This document shows, piece by piece, positions 56,849-64,000 of a stretch of 64,000 nucleotides of DNA. The position numbers were made by a program, and so were the translations under genes. The first letter of the stretch is position 1; the number at the start of each line of letters is the position of its first letter. Under the pieces are notes generated by a model. That model was not told the origin of the DNA. It worked only from the letters and a program-made list of their open reading frames with translations, and made no database searches. The DNA comes from Desulfohalovibrio reitneri (GTDB lineage: Bacteria; Desulfobacterota; Desulfovibrionia; Desulfovibrionales; Desulfovibrionaceae): positions 728,670 to 792,669 of the forward strand of contig NZ_JOMJ01000004.1 in NCBI RefSeq assembly GCF_000711295.1. The letters run 5' to 3'.

Positions 56849-57879
56849 TGAGGGAAGCTCCCATTCTACTTTTGGATATCGGCAGCGGCACGCAGGACGT
56901 GTTGCTGCACCTGCCCGGCGAGGAACAGTTCAACTGCCCCAAGTTCGTGTTGCCCTCGCCTGCCAAGGGCGTGGCGCGGCGGATCATGGAGGCGGGCGAG
57001 GCCGGGGAGGGCGTGTACCTGCACGGCCGCAACATGGGCGGGGGCTTCTTCCGCGCCATGAAGGCCCTGCTGGACAAGGGGGGCAGGGTGGCCGCCCACC
57101 CGGAAGCCGCCCTGGCCCTGGGCGACTCACTGGACACGGTGCGTTCTCATGGCGTGGAGATCGCCGAGGAGCGCCCGTCCGGTTGCCGCCCCGTTCATCT
57201 CGCGGACTACGACCCGGGCTTCTGGCGTGCCTTCCTTGGCACGGCGGGGCTTGAGGTTCCCGCCCATGTGGCGGCCTGCGCCCAGGACCACGGCTTCCAC
57301 CCGGGCTCATCCAACAGGCTGGGGCGCTTCGAACTGTGGCGGAAGCTACTGACCCGCGACTGTGGCGACTTGGCCGGGCTTGTCTACCGCTCGCCACCCA
57401 AGGAGATGACCCGCCTCCTCGCCCTGTCCGAATCCATTGGCGGCGGCGTGACCGCGGACTCCGGAGCCGCAGCCGTGCTGGGAGCGTTGTACGATGAAGA
57501 TGTACGGATTCAGGCGGAAGGCAAGGGCGTGACAATAGTCAACGCGGGCAACAGCCACACCATCGCCTTTTTGGTGCATGGGCGCTCAGTTTACGGCGTG
57601 TTCGAGCACCACACGGGCATGCGCGACCCCAAGGACCTGCGGGATGATCTTGATCGCTTCCGACGGGGCGAGTTGACCAACCAGGACGTCTTCGACTCCG
57701 GCGGCCATGGCTGCCTCACACTGGACTTTCCCGCTGGGGCAGATTTCAAGGCAACCTACCTGCTGGGCCCCCGTCGGGACATGCTGGCCGGATACTCCCC
57801 CTTCCTGCATCCCGGTGGCGACATGATGCTGGCGGGCTGTTTCGGCCTGCTCAAGGGACTGGACCTGCTGGATGGCTGA
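56848..57879 (+). CDS. DUF1786 family protein (ASKHA-like)
   Basis: A 343-residue protein with an N-terminal ILLLDIGSGTQDVLL phosphate-loop of the actin/hsp70/sugar-kinase type and a second GVTADSGAAAVLGAL and VTIVNAGNSHTIAFLV loop, which together suggest an ATP-binding ASKHA fold. DUF1786 is best known from archaea and some bacteria, and has been loosely annotated as pyruvate formate-lyase-activating-like. No radical SAM CxxxCxxC motif is present, so that label is not supported. It overlaps csaA upstream and the kinase-fold gene downstream. Confidence 0.75.
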   Translation: MREAPILLLDIGSGTQDVLLHLPGEEQFNCPKFVLPSPAKGVARRIMEAGEAGEGVYLHGRNMGGGFFRAMKALLDKGGRVAAHPEAALALGDSLDTVRSHGVEIAEERPSGCRPVHLADYDPGFWRAFLGTAGLEVPAHVAACAQDHGFHPGSSNRLGRFELWRKLLTRDCGDLAGLVYRSPPKEMTRLLALSESIGGGVTADSGAAAVLGALYDEDVRIQAEGKGVTIVNAGNSHTIAFLVHGRSVYGVFEHHTGMRDPKDLRDDLDRFRRGELTNQDVFDSGGHGCLTLDFPAGADFKATYLLGPRRDMLAGYSPFLHPGGDMMLAGCFGLLKGLDLLDG

Positions 57880-58864
57880 AGTGAGCGACCACGTCGGCAA
57901 GGTGGAGCGCATCCAGGCTTTTTTGGTGGAAAATGCCTGGGTGGATGTTCCATCCCCGGAAGCCGTCACGTTTCTGGCCGCGGGCGAGTACAACGAGAAC
58001 TGGCTCGTCCGGACAGATGACCGGGACTATGTGCTGCGCATCAATCATGGCAGCCAGATCGGTCTGCGGGGCGGAGAGCAGATCGAATACGAATACGGCG
58101 TGCTGCGCGCCCTTGAGGACTCGGGGGTCACGCCGAGGCCGTTCTTTCTGGACCGGGAGCCGAGGCAGCTCGACGGCGGGACGTTGCTCATGGAGTATCT
58201 GCCGGGCGAGCCGCTGGACTACCGGCGCGACTGGCGCAAGGCGGCACGGGTGTTCGCGCGTGTCCACGCGTGCCAGCCGGGAGAAGGGATGCTCGTTCAG
58301 GCCGACCCGGTTCGCGACATCGCGAATGAGTGTCACGGACTGCTGCGCCGTTTTCCGGACCATCCCCTGCAACGGGAGAGGGACCGGCTGCTGGCCTATC
58401 ACGACGAGGTGTCCCGCCTGGCGGAGGAAACGGCTGATCTGTTCGCGTCCGAGCCGCTGGTGCCGGTCAACACCGAGGTCAATTCCCATAATTTCATCGT
58501 GCATGCAGAGCGGGCTTGGCTGGTGGACTGGGAAAAGGCTGTGACCTCAAGCCGTTATCAGGATCTCGGCCATTTTCTGGTGCCCACCACCACACGCTGG
58601 AAGACGGACTTCGTCTTTTCGTCTGAATGGCGGAGGGACTTCGTGGCCGCGTATCTCCATGAGGCCGAGGTGGATGAGGATTTGGAAACCGCCCTGGCCA
58701 AGTGCGACGTCATGGAGCGGACGATTCTCCTGCGCGCTTTGAGCTGGTGCCATATGGCCTATTTTGAATACACCGGGGGCGGACGAAATTTGCGAAACGA
58801 TGTCACCTTTGACCGCATCACGGAGTATCTGGAGAACATGGAGGATATTCTCGCAAGGGGGTGA
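57872..58864 (+). CDS. APH/choline kinase-fold protein with altered catalytic motif
   Basis: A 330-residue protein of the aminoglycoside phosphotransferase fold: VTFLAAGEYNENWLVRTDDRDYVLRIN with the Lys-bearing strand replaced by VLRINH, and GTLLMEYLPGEPL at the hinge. The catalytic loop normally HGDxxxxN is NTEVNSHN (Asn200, Glu202, Asn207), so the base Asp is Glu. LVDWEKA supplies the metal Asp. It could be a slow or altered kinase or a pseudokinase. It overlaps DUF1786 by eight bases, forming a csaA-DUF1786-APH unit. Confidence 0.75.
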   Translation: MAEVSDHVGKVERIQAFLVENAWVDVPSPEAVTFLAAGEYNENWLVRTDDRDYVLRINHGSQIGLRGGEQIEYEYGVLRALEDSGVTPRPFFLDREPRQLDGGTLLMEYLPGEPLDYRRDWRKAARVFARVHACQPGEGMLVQADPVRDIANECHGLLRRFPDHPLQRERDRLLAYHDEVSRLAEETADLFASEPLVPVNTEVNSHNFIVHAERAWLVDWEKAVTSSRYQDLGHFLVPTTTRWKTDFVFSSEWRRDFVAAYLHEAEVDEDLETALAKCDVMERTILLRALSWCHMAYFEYTGGGRNLRNDVTFDRITEYLENMEDILARG

Positions 58865-58930
58865 AACACCGCGGCCGGACGGGTTCGAAATGGCATCTCG
58901 AAAAAATTTCATTTCTCCCGGAAAATCACG

Positions 58931-58959
58931 TTGACAAGCACCGCTCCAGCACATATAAG
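58931..58959 (+). promoter_or_regulatory. sigma70 promoter of the tRNA pair
   Basis: TTGACA at 58931-58936, a 17-base spacer and TATAAG at 58954-58959. Transcription would start near 58966, a dozen bases before tRNA-Val. Confidence 0.9.
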
Positions 58960-58978
58960 GCGACTTCCCGATTGGGCA

Positions 58979-59054
58979 GGGCGGATAGCTCAGCTGGGAG
59001 AGCGTCGGCCTTACAAGCCGAAAGCCACAGGTTCGAGCCCTGTTCCGCCCACCA
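58979..59054 (+). tRNA. tRNA-Val (anticodon TAC)
   Basis: Acceptor GGGCGGA pairs with TCCGCCC. The anticodon stem-loop TCGGC-CTTACAA-GCCGA carries TAC. The T-arm AGGTTCGAGCCCT is standard. CCA is encoded at 59052-59054. Confidence 0.96.
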
Positions 59055-59066
59055 TCGGCAAGAAGC

Positions 59067-59143
<77 letters not shown>

Positions 59144-59155
59144 CCGAAAGTATCA

Positions 59156-59184
59156 GGGCCACCCCATTATGGGGTGGCCCTTTT
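59156..59184 (+). terminator. Rho-independent terminator of the tRNA pair
   Basis: An 11-bp stem GGGCCACCCCA/TGGGGTGGCCC with a TTA loop followed by TTTTACG. Confidence 0.92.
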
Positions 59185-59246
59185 ACGTTGTGCGCCCAGT
59201 CATTTTTCCGTCCGGCTTTCTTTATCCGTAGGGCTCTCCGAATCCT

Positions 59247-59313
59247 CCGGAGGCCGCTCTTCTAACGGCTAAAGGCCTAAAGGCCGTTGGTGCGAATCCC
59301 GTCGGCTCCACGA
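59247..59313 (+). pseudogene. decayed tRNA-like remnant
   Basis: It shares CCGGAGGCCGC (59247-59257) and TCCCGTCGGCTCC (59297-59309) exactly with the 3' half of tRNA-Asp. Between them lies CTTCTAA, a loop like tRNA-Arg, and a tandem duplication of the 8-mer TAAAGGCC. A degenerate terminator-like segment (GGCCGCCCTGGTGGGGTGGTTT) follows near 59326. The stretch 59185-59394 holds no gene; this remnant and the terminator relic explain most of it. Confidence 0.6.
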
Positions 59314-59394
59314 GCTGAAAAACAGAGGCCGCCCTGGTGGGGTGGTTTAGTTAGGATTTGTATCCATCTCGCCTAAGCGTGCCATTTAAAAGCG

Positions 59395-59430
59395 AAAAAG
59401 GGGCCGTCCCAGTCTGGGACGGCCCCTTTT
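59395..59430. terminator. bidirectional Rho-independent terminator
   Basis: AAAAAGGGGCCGTCCCA, loop GTC, and TGGGACGGCCCCTTTT. Both strands have a T-run after the stem. It ends the minus-strand hdrA-flxDCBA transcript. Confidence 0.9.
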
Positions 59431-59479
59431 CGTGACGGGCTGGCGAAGGAGGGCTCTGCCATCGTATCCAGCGGCTTTG

Positions 59480-60328
59480 CTACAGTTCGTTGGGCAGCTG
59501 CTTGAGTTCTTCGTAGGTGAAGACGGGTCCGTCCTTGCAGACGTATTTGGTGCCGATGTTGCACCGGCCGCAGATGCCCACGCCGCATTTCATGCGTTTT
59601 TCCAGGGTTGTTATGATCTGATTGTCTTGAAAGCCGAGTTTATGCAAGGCTTGGATGGTGAATTTGATCATGATGGGGGGGCCGCAGGTGACGGCCACGG
59701 TGTTCTCCGGCGAGGGCTCCATCTCCAGGAGCACGTTGGGGATCAGGCCCACGGAGTGTTCCCAGCCCTCGGACTCCACGTCCACGGTGAGCTGGGTTTT
59801 CAGGTCGTCGCGGCCCAGCCAGTCCGGCAACTCGTACTGGAAGGCCATGTCCTGCGGGGTGCGCGCGCCGTAGAGCAGAGAGATGTCGCCGTAGTCGCCC
59901 CGGTTGTCCAGCATGTAGAGCAGCAGGGTGCGCAGCGGCGCCATGCCGATGCCGCCGCCTACGAAGACGATGTTCTTGCCCTTGAGATCCTCGTAGGGGA
60001 ACCAGTTGCCCAGGGGGGCGCGCACGCCGATCTGGTCGCCCGGTGACATGGAGTGCAGCTTGGAGGTCACCTCCCCGGCGCGCATGACGCTGAACTGCAG
60101 GTAGTCCATGCGGGAGGGCGGGGAGTTGATGACGAAGGTGGACTCGCCCGTGCCGAACACGGACAGCTGCCCCACCTGGCCGGGCTTGAAGGAGAACTCC
60201 TTCATGCGCTTCTCGCCCAGCACCACGCGGAAGGTCTTGATGGCCGGGGTCTCGTCGATGATCTCGGTGATGGTGGCCACGTCCGGCAGGTAGGGGTTGA
60301 GCGGCTGCATTTCGCGTTCCTTGAGCAC
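59480..60328 (-). CDS. flxA: FlxA-like FAD/NAD(P)-binding oxidoreductase subunit
   Basis: A protein of 276-282 residues of the ferredoxin-NADP reductase type: FSFKPGQVGQLSVFG and the FAD loop, FVGGGIGMAPLRTLLL for NAD binding, and a C-terminal CGVGICGRCNIG-x-KYVCKDGP cluster that binds [2Fe-2S]. In sulfate reducers FlxA feeds NADH electrons to the HdrA bifurcation centre. GTG 60328 and ATG 60310 both have AAGGA/GGAG sites upstream. Last gene of the flx transcript. Also like sulfhydrogenase gamma (HydG) and AsrB. Confidence 0.88.
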   Translation of the reverse strand: MLKEREMQPLNPYLPDVATITEIIDETPAIKTFRVVLGEKRMKEFSFKPGQVGQLSVFGTGESTFVINSPPSRMDYLQFSVMRAGEVTSKLHSMSPGDQIGVRAPLGNWFPYEDLKGKNIVFVGGGIGMAPLRTLLLYMLDNRGDYGDISLLYGARTPQDMAFQYELPDWLGRDDLKTQLTVDVESEGWEHSVGLIPNVLLEMEPSPENTVAVTCGPPIMIKFTIQALHKLGFQDNQIITTLEKRMKCGVGICGRCNIGTKYVCKDGPVFTYEELKQLPNEL

Positions 60329-60331
60329 GGG

Positions 60332-61387
60332 CTACTCCTGCTCGGCCGACTCGGCGGCCGTGGCTTTGAGAACGATTTCGCGGATGTCCACGGACACGGG
60401 GCAGTGCTTTATGCAGCGGCCGCAGCCGCAGCAGGCGATGGCCCCGCCGTGGATGGTGGGATAGTAGCTGAACTTGTGCCCCACGCGGTTCTTCAGCCTG
60501 TGGGCCTTGGTGGGGCGGGGGTTGTGGCCGCTGGCCTCCATGGTGAACTGGTAGGACATGCAGTTGTCCCAGGTGCGCAGCCTGGCCCCTTCCGCCCCGC
60601 ACGCCTCGTCGGTGATGTTGAAGCAGTAGCAGGTGGGGCAGAGGTAGGTGCAGGCCCCGCAGCTGATGCATTTGGCCGAGACCTCCTCCCAGAAGCCCAT
60701 GTCGTCGAACAGCTCCAGCAGCTTGCCGGGCGTCTCCGAAAGATCCGGGGCCTCGCCCAGGCCCTCGGCCGCCCGCTTGTGCACGGCGTGCGCCTCGTCC
60801 AGCCGCTTCCCGGCGTCCTCCAGCAAGGAGCTTTGCAGCAGCTCCCCGCCGGTCTCGGTCACCGGCTCCAGCACGTAGCCGCCCTCCACCGGGGTCATGA
60901 GCACGTCGGAACACTCGGTGTCCGCCGGGCCGGAGCCCACCCAGTGGCAGAAGCAGGTGGAGGAGGGCCTGGGGCAGGCCATGGTGATGAAGGCGGTGTG
61001 CTCGCGCCGCGCCAGGTAGTTGAGGTCCTTGACGTCCTCGGCGTCGTACACCCGGTCGAAGGTGGCGAAGCCGCGCGCGTCGCAAGGGCGGCCGCCCACC
61101 ACCAGCCTCGGCGTCTCGTCGATGGTCTCCTTGACCCGCACCTGGCTTGTGTCCGGGCTGGCCGGGTCCTTCTCGTAGCGAAAGACCATCAGCGGCTCGC
61201 ACTGGGGAAAGACCGAGCCCTTGGGCGGCGTGGTGGCCTGGCGGCCCAGGGGAACCGGCTGGTCCGGGTCGAAGGGCCGAAAGACCACGGCCCCGCCTTC
61301 GCGGCGGGGGACGGCGGTCCGGCGCTCTTTGGCCAGCTCCGCCAGCCAGGCCGGGACCTTGTCGCCGGGGATGAACTTGGCTTCCAT
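60332..61387 (-). CDS. flxB: FlxB-like [4Fe-4S] iron-sulfur subunit
   Basis: A 351-residue protein. The C-terminal half has CISCGACTYLCPTCYCF and CCGCGRCIKHCPVSVDI, giving two [4Fe-4S] clusters of the Fer4_22 type; the N-terminal half has FRPFDPDQPVPLG and CPRPSSTCFCHW as in sulfhydrogenase beta (HydB) and AsrA. It transfers electrons between FlxA and the Hdr part. It overlaps flxC by TGATG. Confidence 0.87.
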   Translation of the reverse strand: MEAKFIPGDKVPAWLAELAKERRTAVPRREGGAVVFRPFDPDQPVPLGRQATTPPKGSVFPQCEPLMVFRYEKDPASPDTSQVRVKETIDETPRLVVGGRPCDARGFATFDRVYDAEDVKDLNYLARREHTAFITMACPRPSSTCFCHWVGSGPADTECSDVLMTPVEGGYVLEPVTETGGELLQSSLLEDAGKRLDEAHAVHKRAAEGLGEAPDLSETPGKLLELFDDMGFWEEVSAKCISCGACTYLCPTCYCFNITDEACGAEGARLRTWDNCMSYQFTMEASGHNPRPTKAHRLKNRVGHKFSYYPTIHGGAIACCGCGRCIKHCPVSVDIREIVLKATAAESAEQE

Positions 61388-62337
61388 CACCACCCCCTCT
61401 CGTTGATGTTTTCCTCTTCCACCTGGAAGGCCATCAGCGGCGGCGTGGCCTCCACCTTGGTGCCAGCGCGGTAGTCGAACAGCTCCTCGACTTCCTTGTT
61501 CAGCTTGCGCTTGAGCAGCAGGAGGGGAATGCCCACGGGGCAGGCCCGCTCGCACTCGCCGCACTCGGTGCAGCGCCCGGCCAGGTGCATGGCGTGGATG
61601 ACCTGGAAGAACCACTTCTCGTCCACCGTGTCCTGCTCGGTGATCCAGTGCGGGTCGCGGCAGTGGGCCACGCAGTGGTCGCGGCAGACGCACAGGGGGC
61701 AGGCGTTGCGGCAGGCGTAGCAGCGGATGCAGCGCTGCATGGCCTCACGCCAGTGCCCGGCCCGCTCTTCCAGCGGCCTGGACTCGAACTCGGCCACGTC
61801 GGCGTACTCGTCCGCCTCCGGCTCGGTCACCGGCTCGCCCACGAACTCGTCCGAGAGCAGGGCGTTGTGGTAGCGGCAGCGGCCGCACTTGTCCGCGGCC
61901 ACCTCGGCCAGGGGGAACGATTTCTCCCCGCCGTCCACGGTCACTTTTACGGTGTCGCCCTCGACCCGGGCGTCCTCCACCAGGTCCAGGTCGACCTCGC
62001 GGGCGATCTTCTTCAGGCTGACCACCCCCTCGCAGGGAAAGCCGAATACCGTGATGTTTTCGCGGTCCAGAAGCTTTTCCTGCAAGAGCTCGATGACCGA
62101 GCGGCTGTCGCAGCCCTTGACCACCACGCCCACCTTCTTGTCCCGCAGGCCGGTGAGGTAGGTGGCCAGGTTGTGCACGCACAGCGGATCCAGCACCAGC
62201 CGGTCCACGTCCTCCTCGCCGCGCATGAACAGCGGCGTGGCGTGCAGGGGATCGAATCCCCGCTGCCAGCCGATGACCACGTCCAGCTCGGGCAGCCGCT
62301 CTTTGATGCGGCCTTTCATCTCATCCAGAAGGGACAT
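61387..62337 (-). CDS. flxC: FlxC-like iron-sulfur protein with FrhB-type N-terminus
   Basis: A 316-residue protein. The N-terminal 200 residues resemble F420-hydrogenase beta (KVGVVVKGCDSRSVIELLQ and KCGRCRYHNALL). The C-terminus has CIRCYACRNACPLCVCRDHC and CTECGECERACPVGIPL, two clusters like HdrC or ferredoxin. It lies between flxD and flxB. Precise name uncertain; the position and Fe-S pattern fit FlxC of FlxABCD. Confidence 0.78.
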   Translation of the reverse strand: MSLLDEMKGRIKERLPELDVVIGWQRGFDPLHATPLFMRGEEDVDRLVLDPLCVHNLATYLTGLRDKKVGVVVKGCDSRSVIELLQEKLLDRENITVFGFPCEGVVSLKKIAREVDLDLVEDARVEGDTVKVTVDGGEKSFPLAEVAADKCGRCRYHNALLSDEFVGEPVTEPEADEYADVAEFESRPLEERAGHWREAMQRCIRCYACRNACPLCVCRDHCVAHCRDPHWITEQDTVDEKWFFQVIHAMHLAGRCTECGECERACPVGIPLLLLKRKLNKEVEELFDYRAGTKVEATPPLMAFQVEEENINERGW

Positions 62338-62349
62338 GCTTCCTCCGGG

Positions 62350-62814
62350 TCAGGCGGCGTCCGCCGCCACGGCTTGCGCCCGGGCCACCTGCGCTTCGCT
62401 CAGGGCGGGCGCGGGGCCGAGTTCGTGGATGGCCTCGGTGAACTTGTGCACCACCGTCTGCCATTTCTTGCCTTCCGAGGCCGAGACCCAGGTGTACTCG
62501 AACCGCCGCTCGTCCATGCCCAGGATGGGCAGGAAGCGCTTCAGCACCTCCAGCCTGCGCCTGGCGTAGAGGTTGCCCTCGGAGTAGTGGCAGTCGCGCG
62601 GGTGGCAGCCCGAGACCAGCACCCCGTCCGCCCCGTGGAACAGGGCGCGGAGGATGAACAGCGGGTCGATGCGGCCCGAGCAGGGCACGCGGATGATGCG
62701 CAGGTCCGTGGGCTGCTGGAAGCGGCCCACCCCGGCGGTGTCCGCGCCCCCGTAGGAGCACCAGTTGCACAGAAAGCCGACTATTCGAAGCTCGTCACCA
62801 GTGGCTGCCGGCAT
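62350..62814 (-). CDS. flxD: FlxD/MvhD-type [2Fe-2S] subunit
   Basis: A 154-residue protein of the MvhD/HdrD-delta family (PF02662): IVGFLCNWCSYGGADTAGVGR, RIIRVPCSGRIDPLFIL and GVLVSGCHPRDCHYSEGN. It carries electrons to HdrA. The start ATG 62814 lies inside the 3' end of hdrA. Complete. Confidence 0.92.
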   Translation of the reverse strand: MPAATGDELRIVGFLCNWCSYGGADTAGVGRFQQPTDLRIIRVPCSGRIDPLFILRALFHGADGVLVSGCHPRDCHYSEGNLYARRRLEVLKRFLPILGMDERRFEYTWVSASEGKKWQTVVHKFTEAIHELGPAPALSEAQVARAQAVAADAA

Positions 62815-64000
62815 AGGGCGTTGACCTCCGCGAGGATCTGGTTGTCAGTGAAGTGTTGCAGCTGGATGGCCCCCTGCGGGCAGGTGGCGGTGCACAGCCC
62901 GCACCCCTGGCAGACCGTCTCGATGACCCGGCCTTGGGCTGGCCCGGAAGTCCGTCTCCTCGATGGCCCCGAAGGGGCAGGTCTGGACGCACTTGCCGCA
63001 ACCGATGCACCGCTTGATGTCCACCGCGGCCACCTGCGGGTCGCTTTCCAGCATGTCCTTGGAGAACATCTCCAGCACCTTGCTGGCGGCCGCGCTGCCC
63101 TGGCTCACCGAGGAGGGAATGTCCTTGGGGCCCTGGCAGGCACCGGCCAGGAACACGCCCGCGGTGTTGGTCTCCACCGGCCGCAGCTTGGGGTGGCTCT
63201 CCATGAAGAAGCCGTACTTGTCGTAGGAGATGCGCAGCTTCTCGGCCATCCGCGGCGAGCCCTTGGCCGACTCGGCCCCGGCGGCCAGCACCACCAGGTC
63301 CGCCTCGATCTCCACCTGCGTTCCGGCCAGGGTGTCCGCCCGCGCACCACGTACTTGTCGCCCTTGGGGTAGATCATGGCCACGCGGCCGCGGATGTAGC
63401 GGGTGTCGTACTCCTCCATGGCCCGGCGGGTGAACTCGTCGTACAGCTTCCCCGGCGCGCGGATGTCCATGTAGAAGACGTAGGACTGCGAGCCGGGCAG
63501 GTGGTCCTTGGTCAGGATGGCCTGCTTGGCCGTGTACATGCAGCAGAAGCCCGAGCAATAGGGACGGTCCACCGACTTGTCCCGCGAGCCCACGCACTGC
63601 ACGAAGACCACCGTCTCGGGCTCCCTTGCCGTCCGAGGGGCGCTTGACGTGCCCGCCCGTGGGCCGGAGGCCGACAGCAGCCGCTCGTACTGCAGCGAGG
63701 TGATCACGTCCGGGTAGCGGCCGCCGCCGTACTGGGCGTACTTGGAGGTGTCGAAGAGGTCGAAGCCCGTGGCCGCGATGACCGCGCCCACCTCCTCCGT
63801 GACCAGCTCGTCCTCCTGCTCGTAGCGGATGGCCTCGGTGGGACACACCTTGGCGCAGACCCCGCACTTGCCCTTGGTGAAGCGGATGCAGAAATCCGGG
63901 TCGATGGAAGCCTTCTTGGGTATGGCCTGGGGAAGGGGATGTTGATGGCCGTGGTGGTGCCCACGCCCTCGTTGAAATAGTCCGCGGACTTCTTGCTGGG
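62781..64000 (-). pseudogene. hdrA: HdrA-like FAD/iron-sulfur protein, N-terminus outside window, with multiple frameshifts
   Basis: Correcting six single-base indels yields a continuous frame. They are at 63929-63932 (G4 for G5), 63661-63663 (G3 for G4), 63623-63625 (C3 for C2), 63339-63341 (C3 for C4), 62943-62945 (C3 for C4) and near 62928. The joined product has a ferredoxin-like CGVCAKVCPTEA, FVQCVGSRD, YCSGFCCMYT, GVFLAGACQGP, and two C-terminal clusters CIGCGKCVQTCPFG and CQGCGLCTATCPQG, all typical of HdrA. No internal stops remain after correction and every motif is intact, so errors at the contig end are more likely than gene decay. Ends TAG at 62781-62783. Confidence 0.82.

Noticed and set aside
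56848..57879. Pyruvate formate-lyase activating enzyme
   Set aside because: No radical SAM CxxxCxxC motif is present; the sequence suggests an ASKHA ATP-binding fold.

Overview
The window is GC-rich, almost wall-to-wall coding DNA. It looks like a chromosomal segment of a sulfate-reducing deltaproteobacterium, most likely in or near the Desulfovibrionales. The indicators are an HdrA/FlxABCD-type electron-bifurcation locus, a class III cytochrome c3, a desulforedoxin, a neelaredoxin-type superoxide reductase, two hemerythrin-like proteins and many PAS histidine kinases. A Na+-type N-ATPase and a trehalose synthase point to saline or osmotically variable habitats. The species assignment is inference; no rRNA or other taxonomic marker is present.

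Layout. 1-4.1 kb: end of a phosphoribosyltransferase, a PLD-VTT membrane protein, an EEP-fold phosphodiesterase and an aldo/keto reductase. 4.2-6.1 kb: a small membrane-protein gene cut near its 3' end by an IS5-like element with inverted repeats and a target duplication. 6.1-18.7 kb: one very tight run of ppsA, a complete N-ATPase operon (atpDCQRBEFAG), treT, a GT4 glycosyltransferase and a transposase-derived zinc-ribbon gene; nearly every junction overlaps by a few bases. 18.8-20.9 kb: a NrfH-like tetraheme quinol oxidase plus an octaheme HAO-like reductase. 20.9-24.2 kb: a hybrid histidine kinase and a convergent PAS-LuxR regulator. 24.5-44.5 kb: an oxidative/osmotic/DNA-stress set with neelaredoxin, L-LDH, UPF0182, BON proteins, a HU-like protein, a one-Cys Tpx with desulforedoxin, a GH15-like/GT4 pair, DUF1328, cytochrome c3, a dodecin with a frameshift, DUF72, DUF488, hemerythrin, a six-BON protein, FtsH, an Fpg/Nei glycosylase with a frameshift and a VTT protein. 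44.5-53.7 kb: a run of signalling genes (bacteriohemerythrin, NarX/NarL-like pair, CII-like regulator, three further kinases, three receiver proteins). 53.7-58.9 kb: a UbiD decarboxylase, an alpha/beta hydrolase, CsaA, DUF1786 and a kinase-fold protein. 58.9-59.4 kb: tRNA-Val and tRNA-Asp under a textbook sigma70 promoter, followed by a decayed tRNA-like remnant. 59.5-64 kb (minus strand): flxA, flxB, flxC, flxD and a broken hdrA that runs off the right edge.

How it fits together. Genes 1-44 kb read like a stress-tolerance island: Na+ extrusion, compatible-solute synthesis, glucose precursor supply (PEP synthase), envelope maintenance (PLD-VTT, BON, VTT, UPF0182, FtsH) and O2/peroxide/nitrosative defence. 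A dispersed G-rich/C-rich hairpin element lies in three divergent intergenic regions of this island, with a partial copy in a fourth, and may mark a shared regulon or a mobile small repeat. The most notable unit is the apparently single transcriptional run joining ppsA, the N-ATPase and trehalose synthase.

Sequence quality caveat. Single-base indels break hdrA (about six sites), the fpg-like gene (a G7 run) and dodecin. Most lie in G/C homopolymers, so sequencing error is a live explanation, particularly at the right end.
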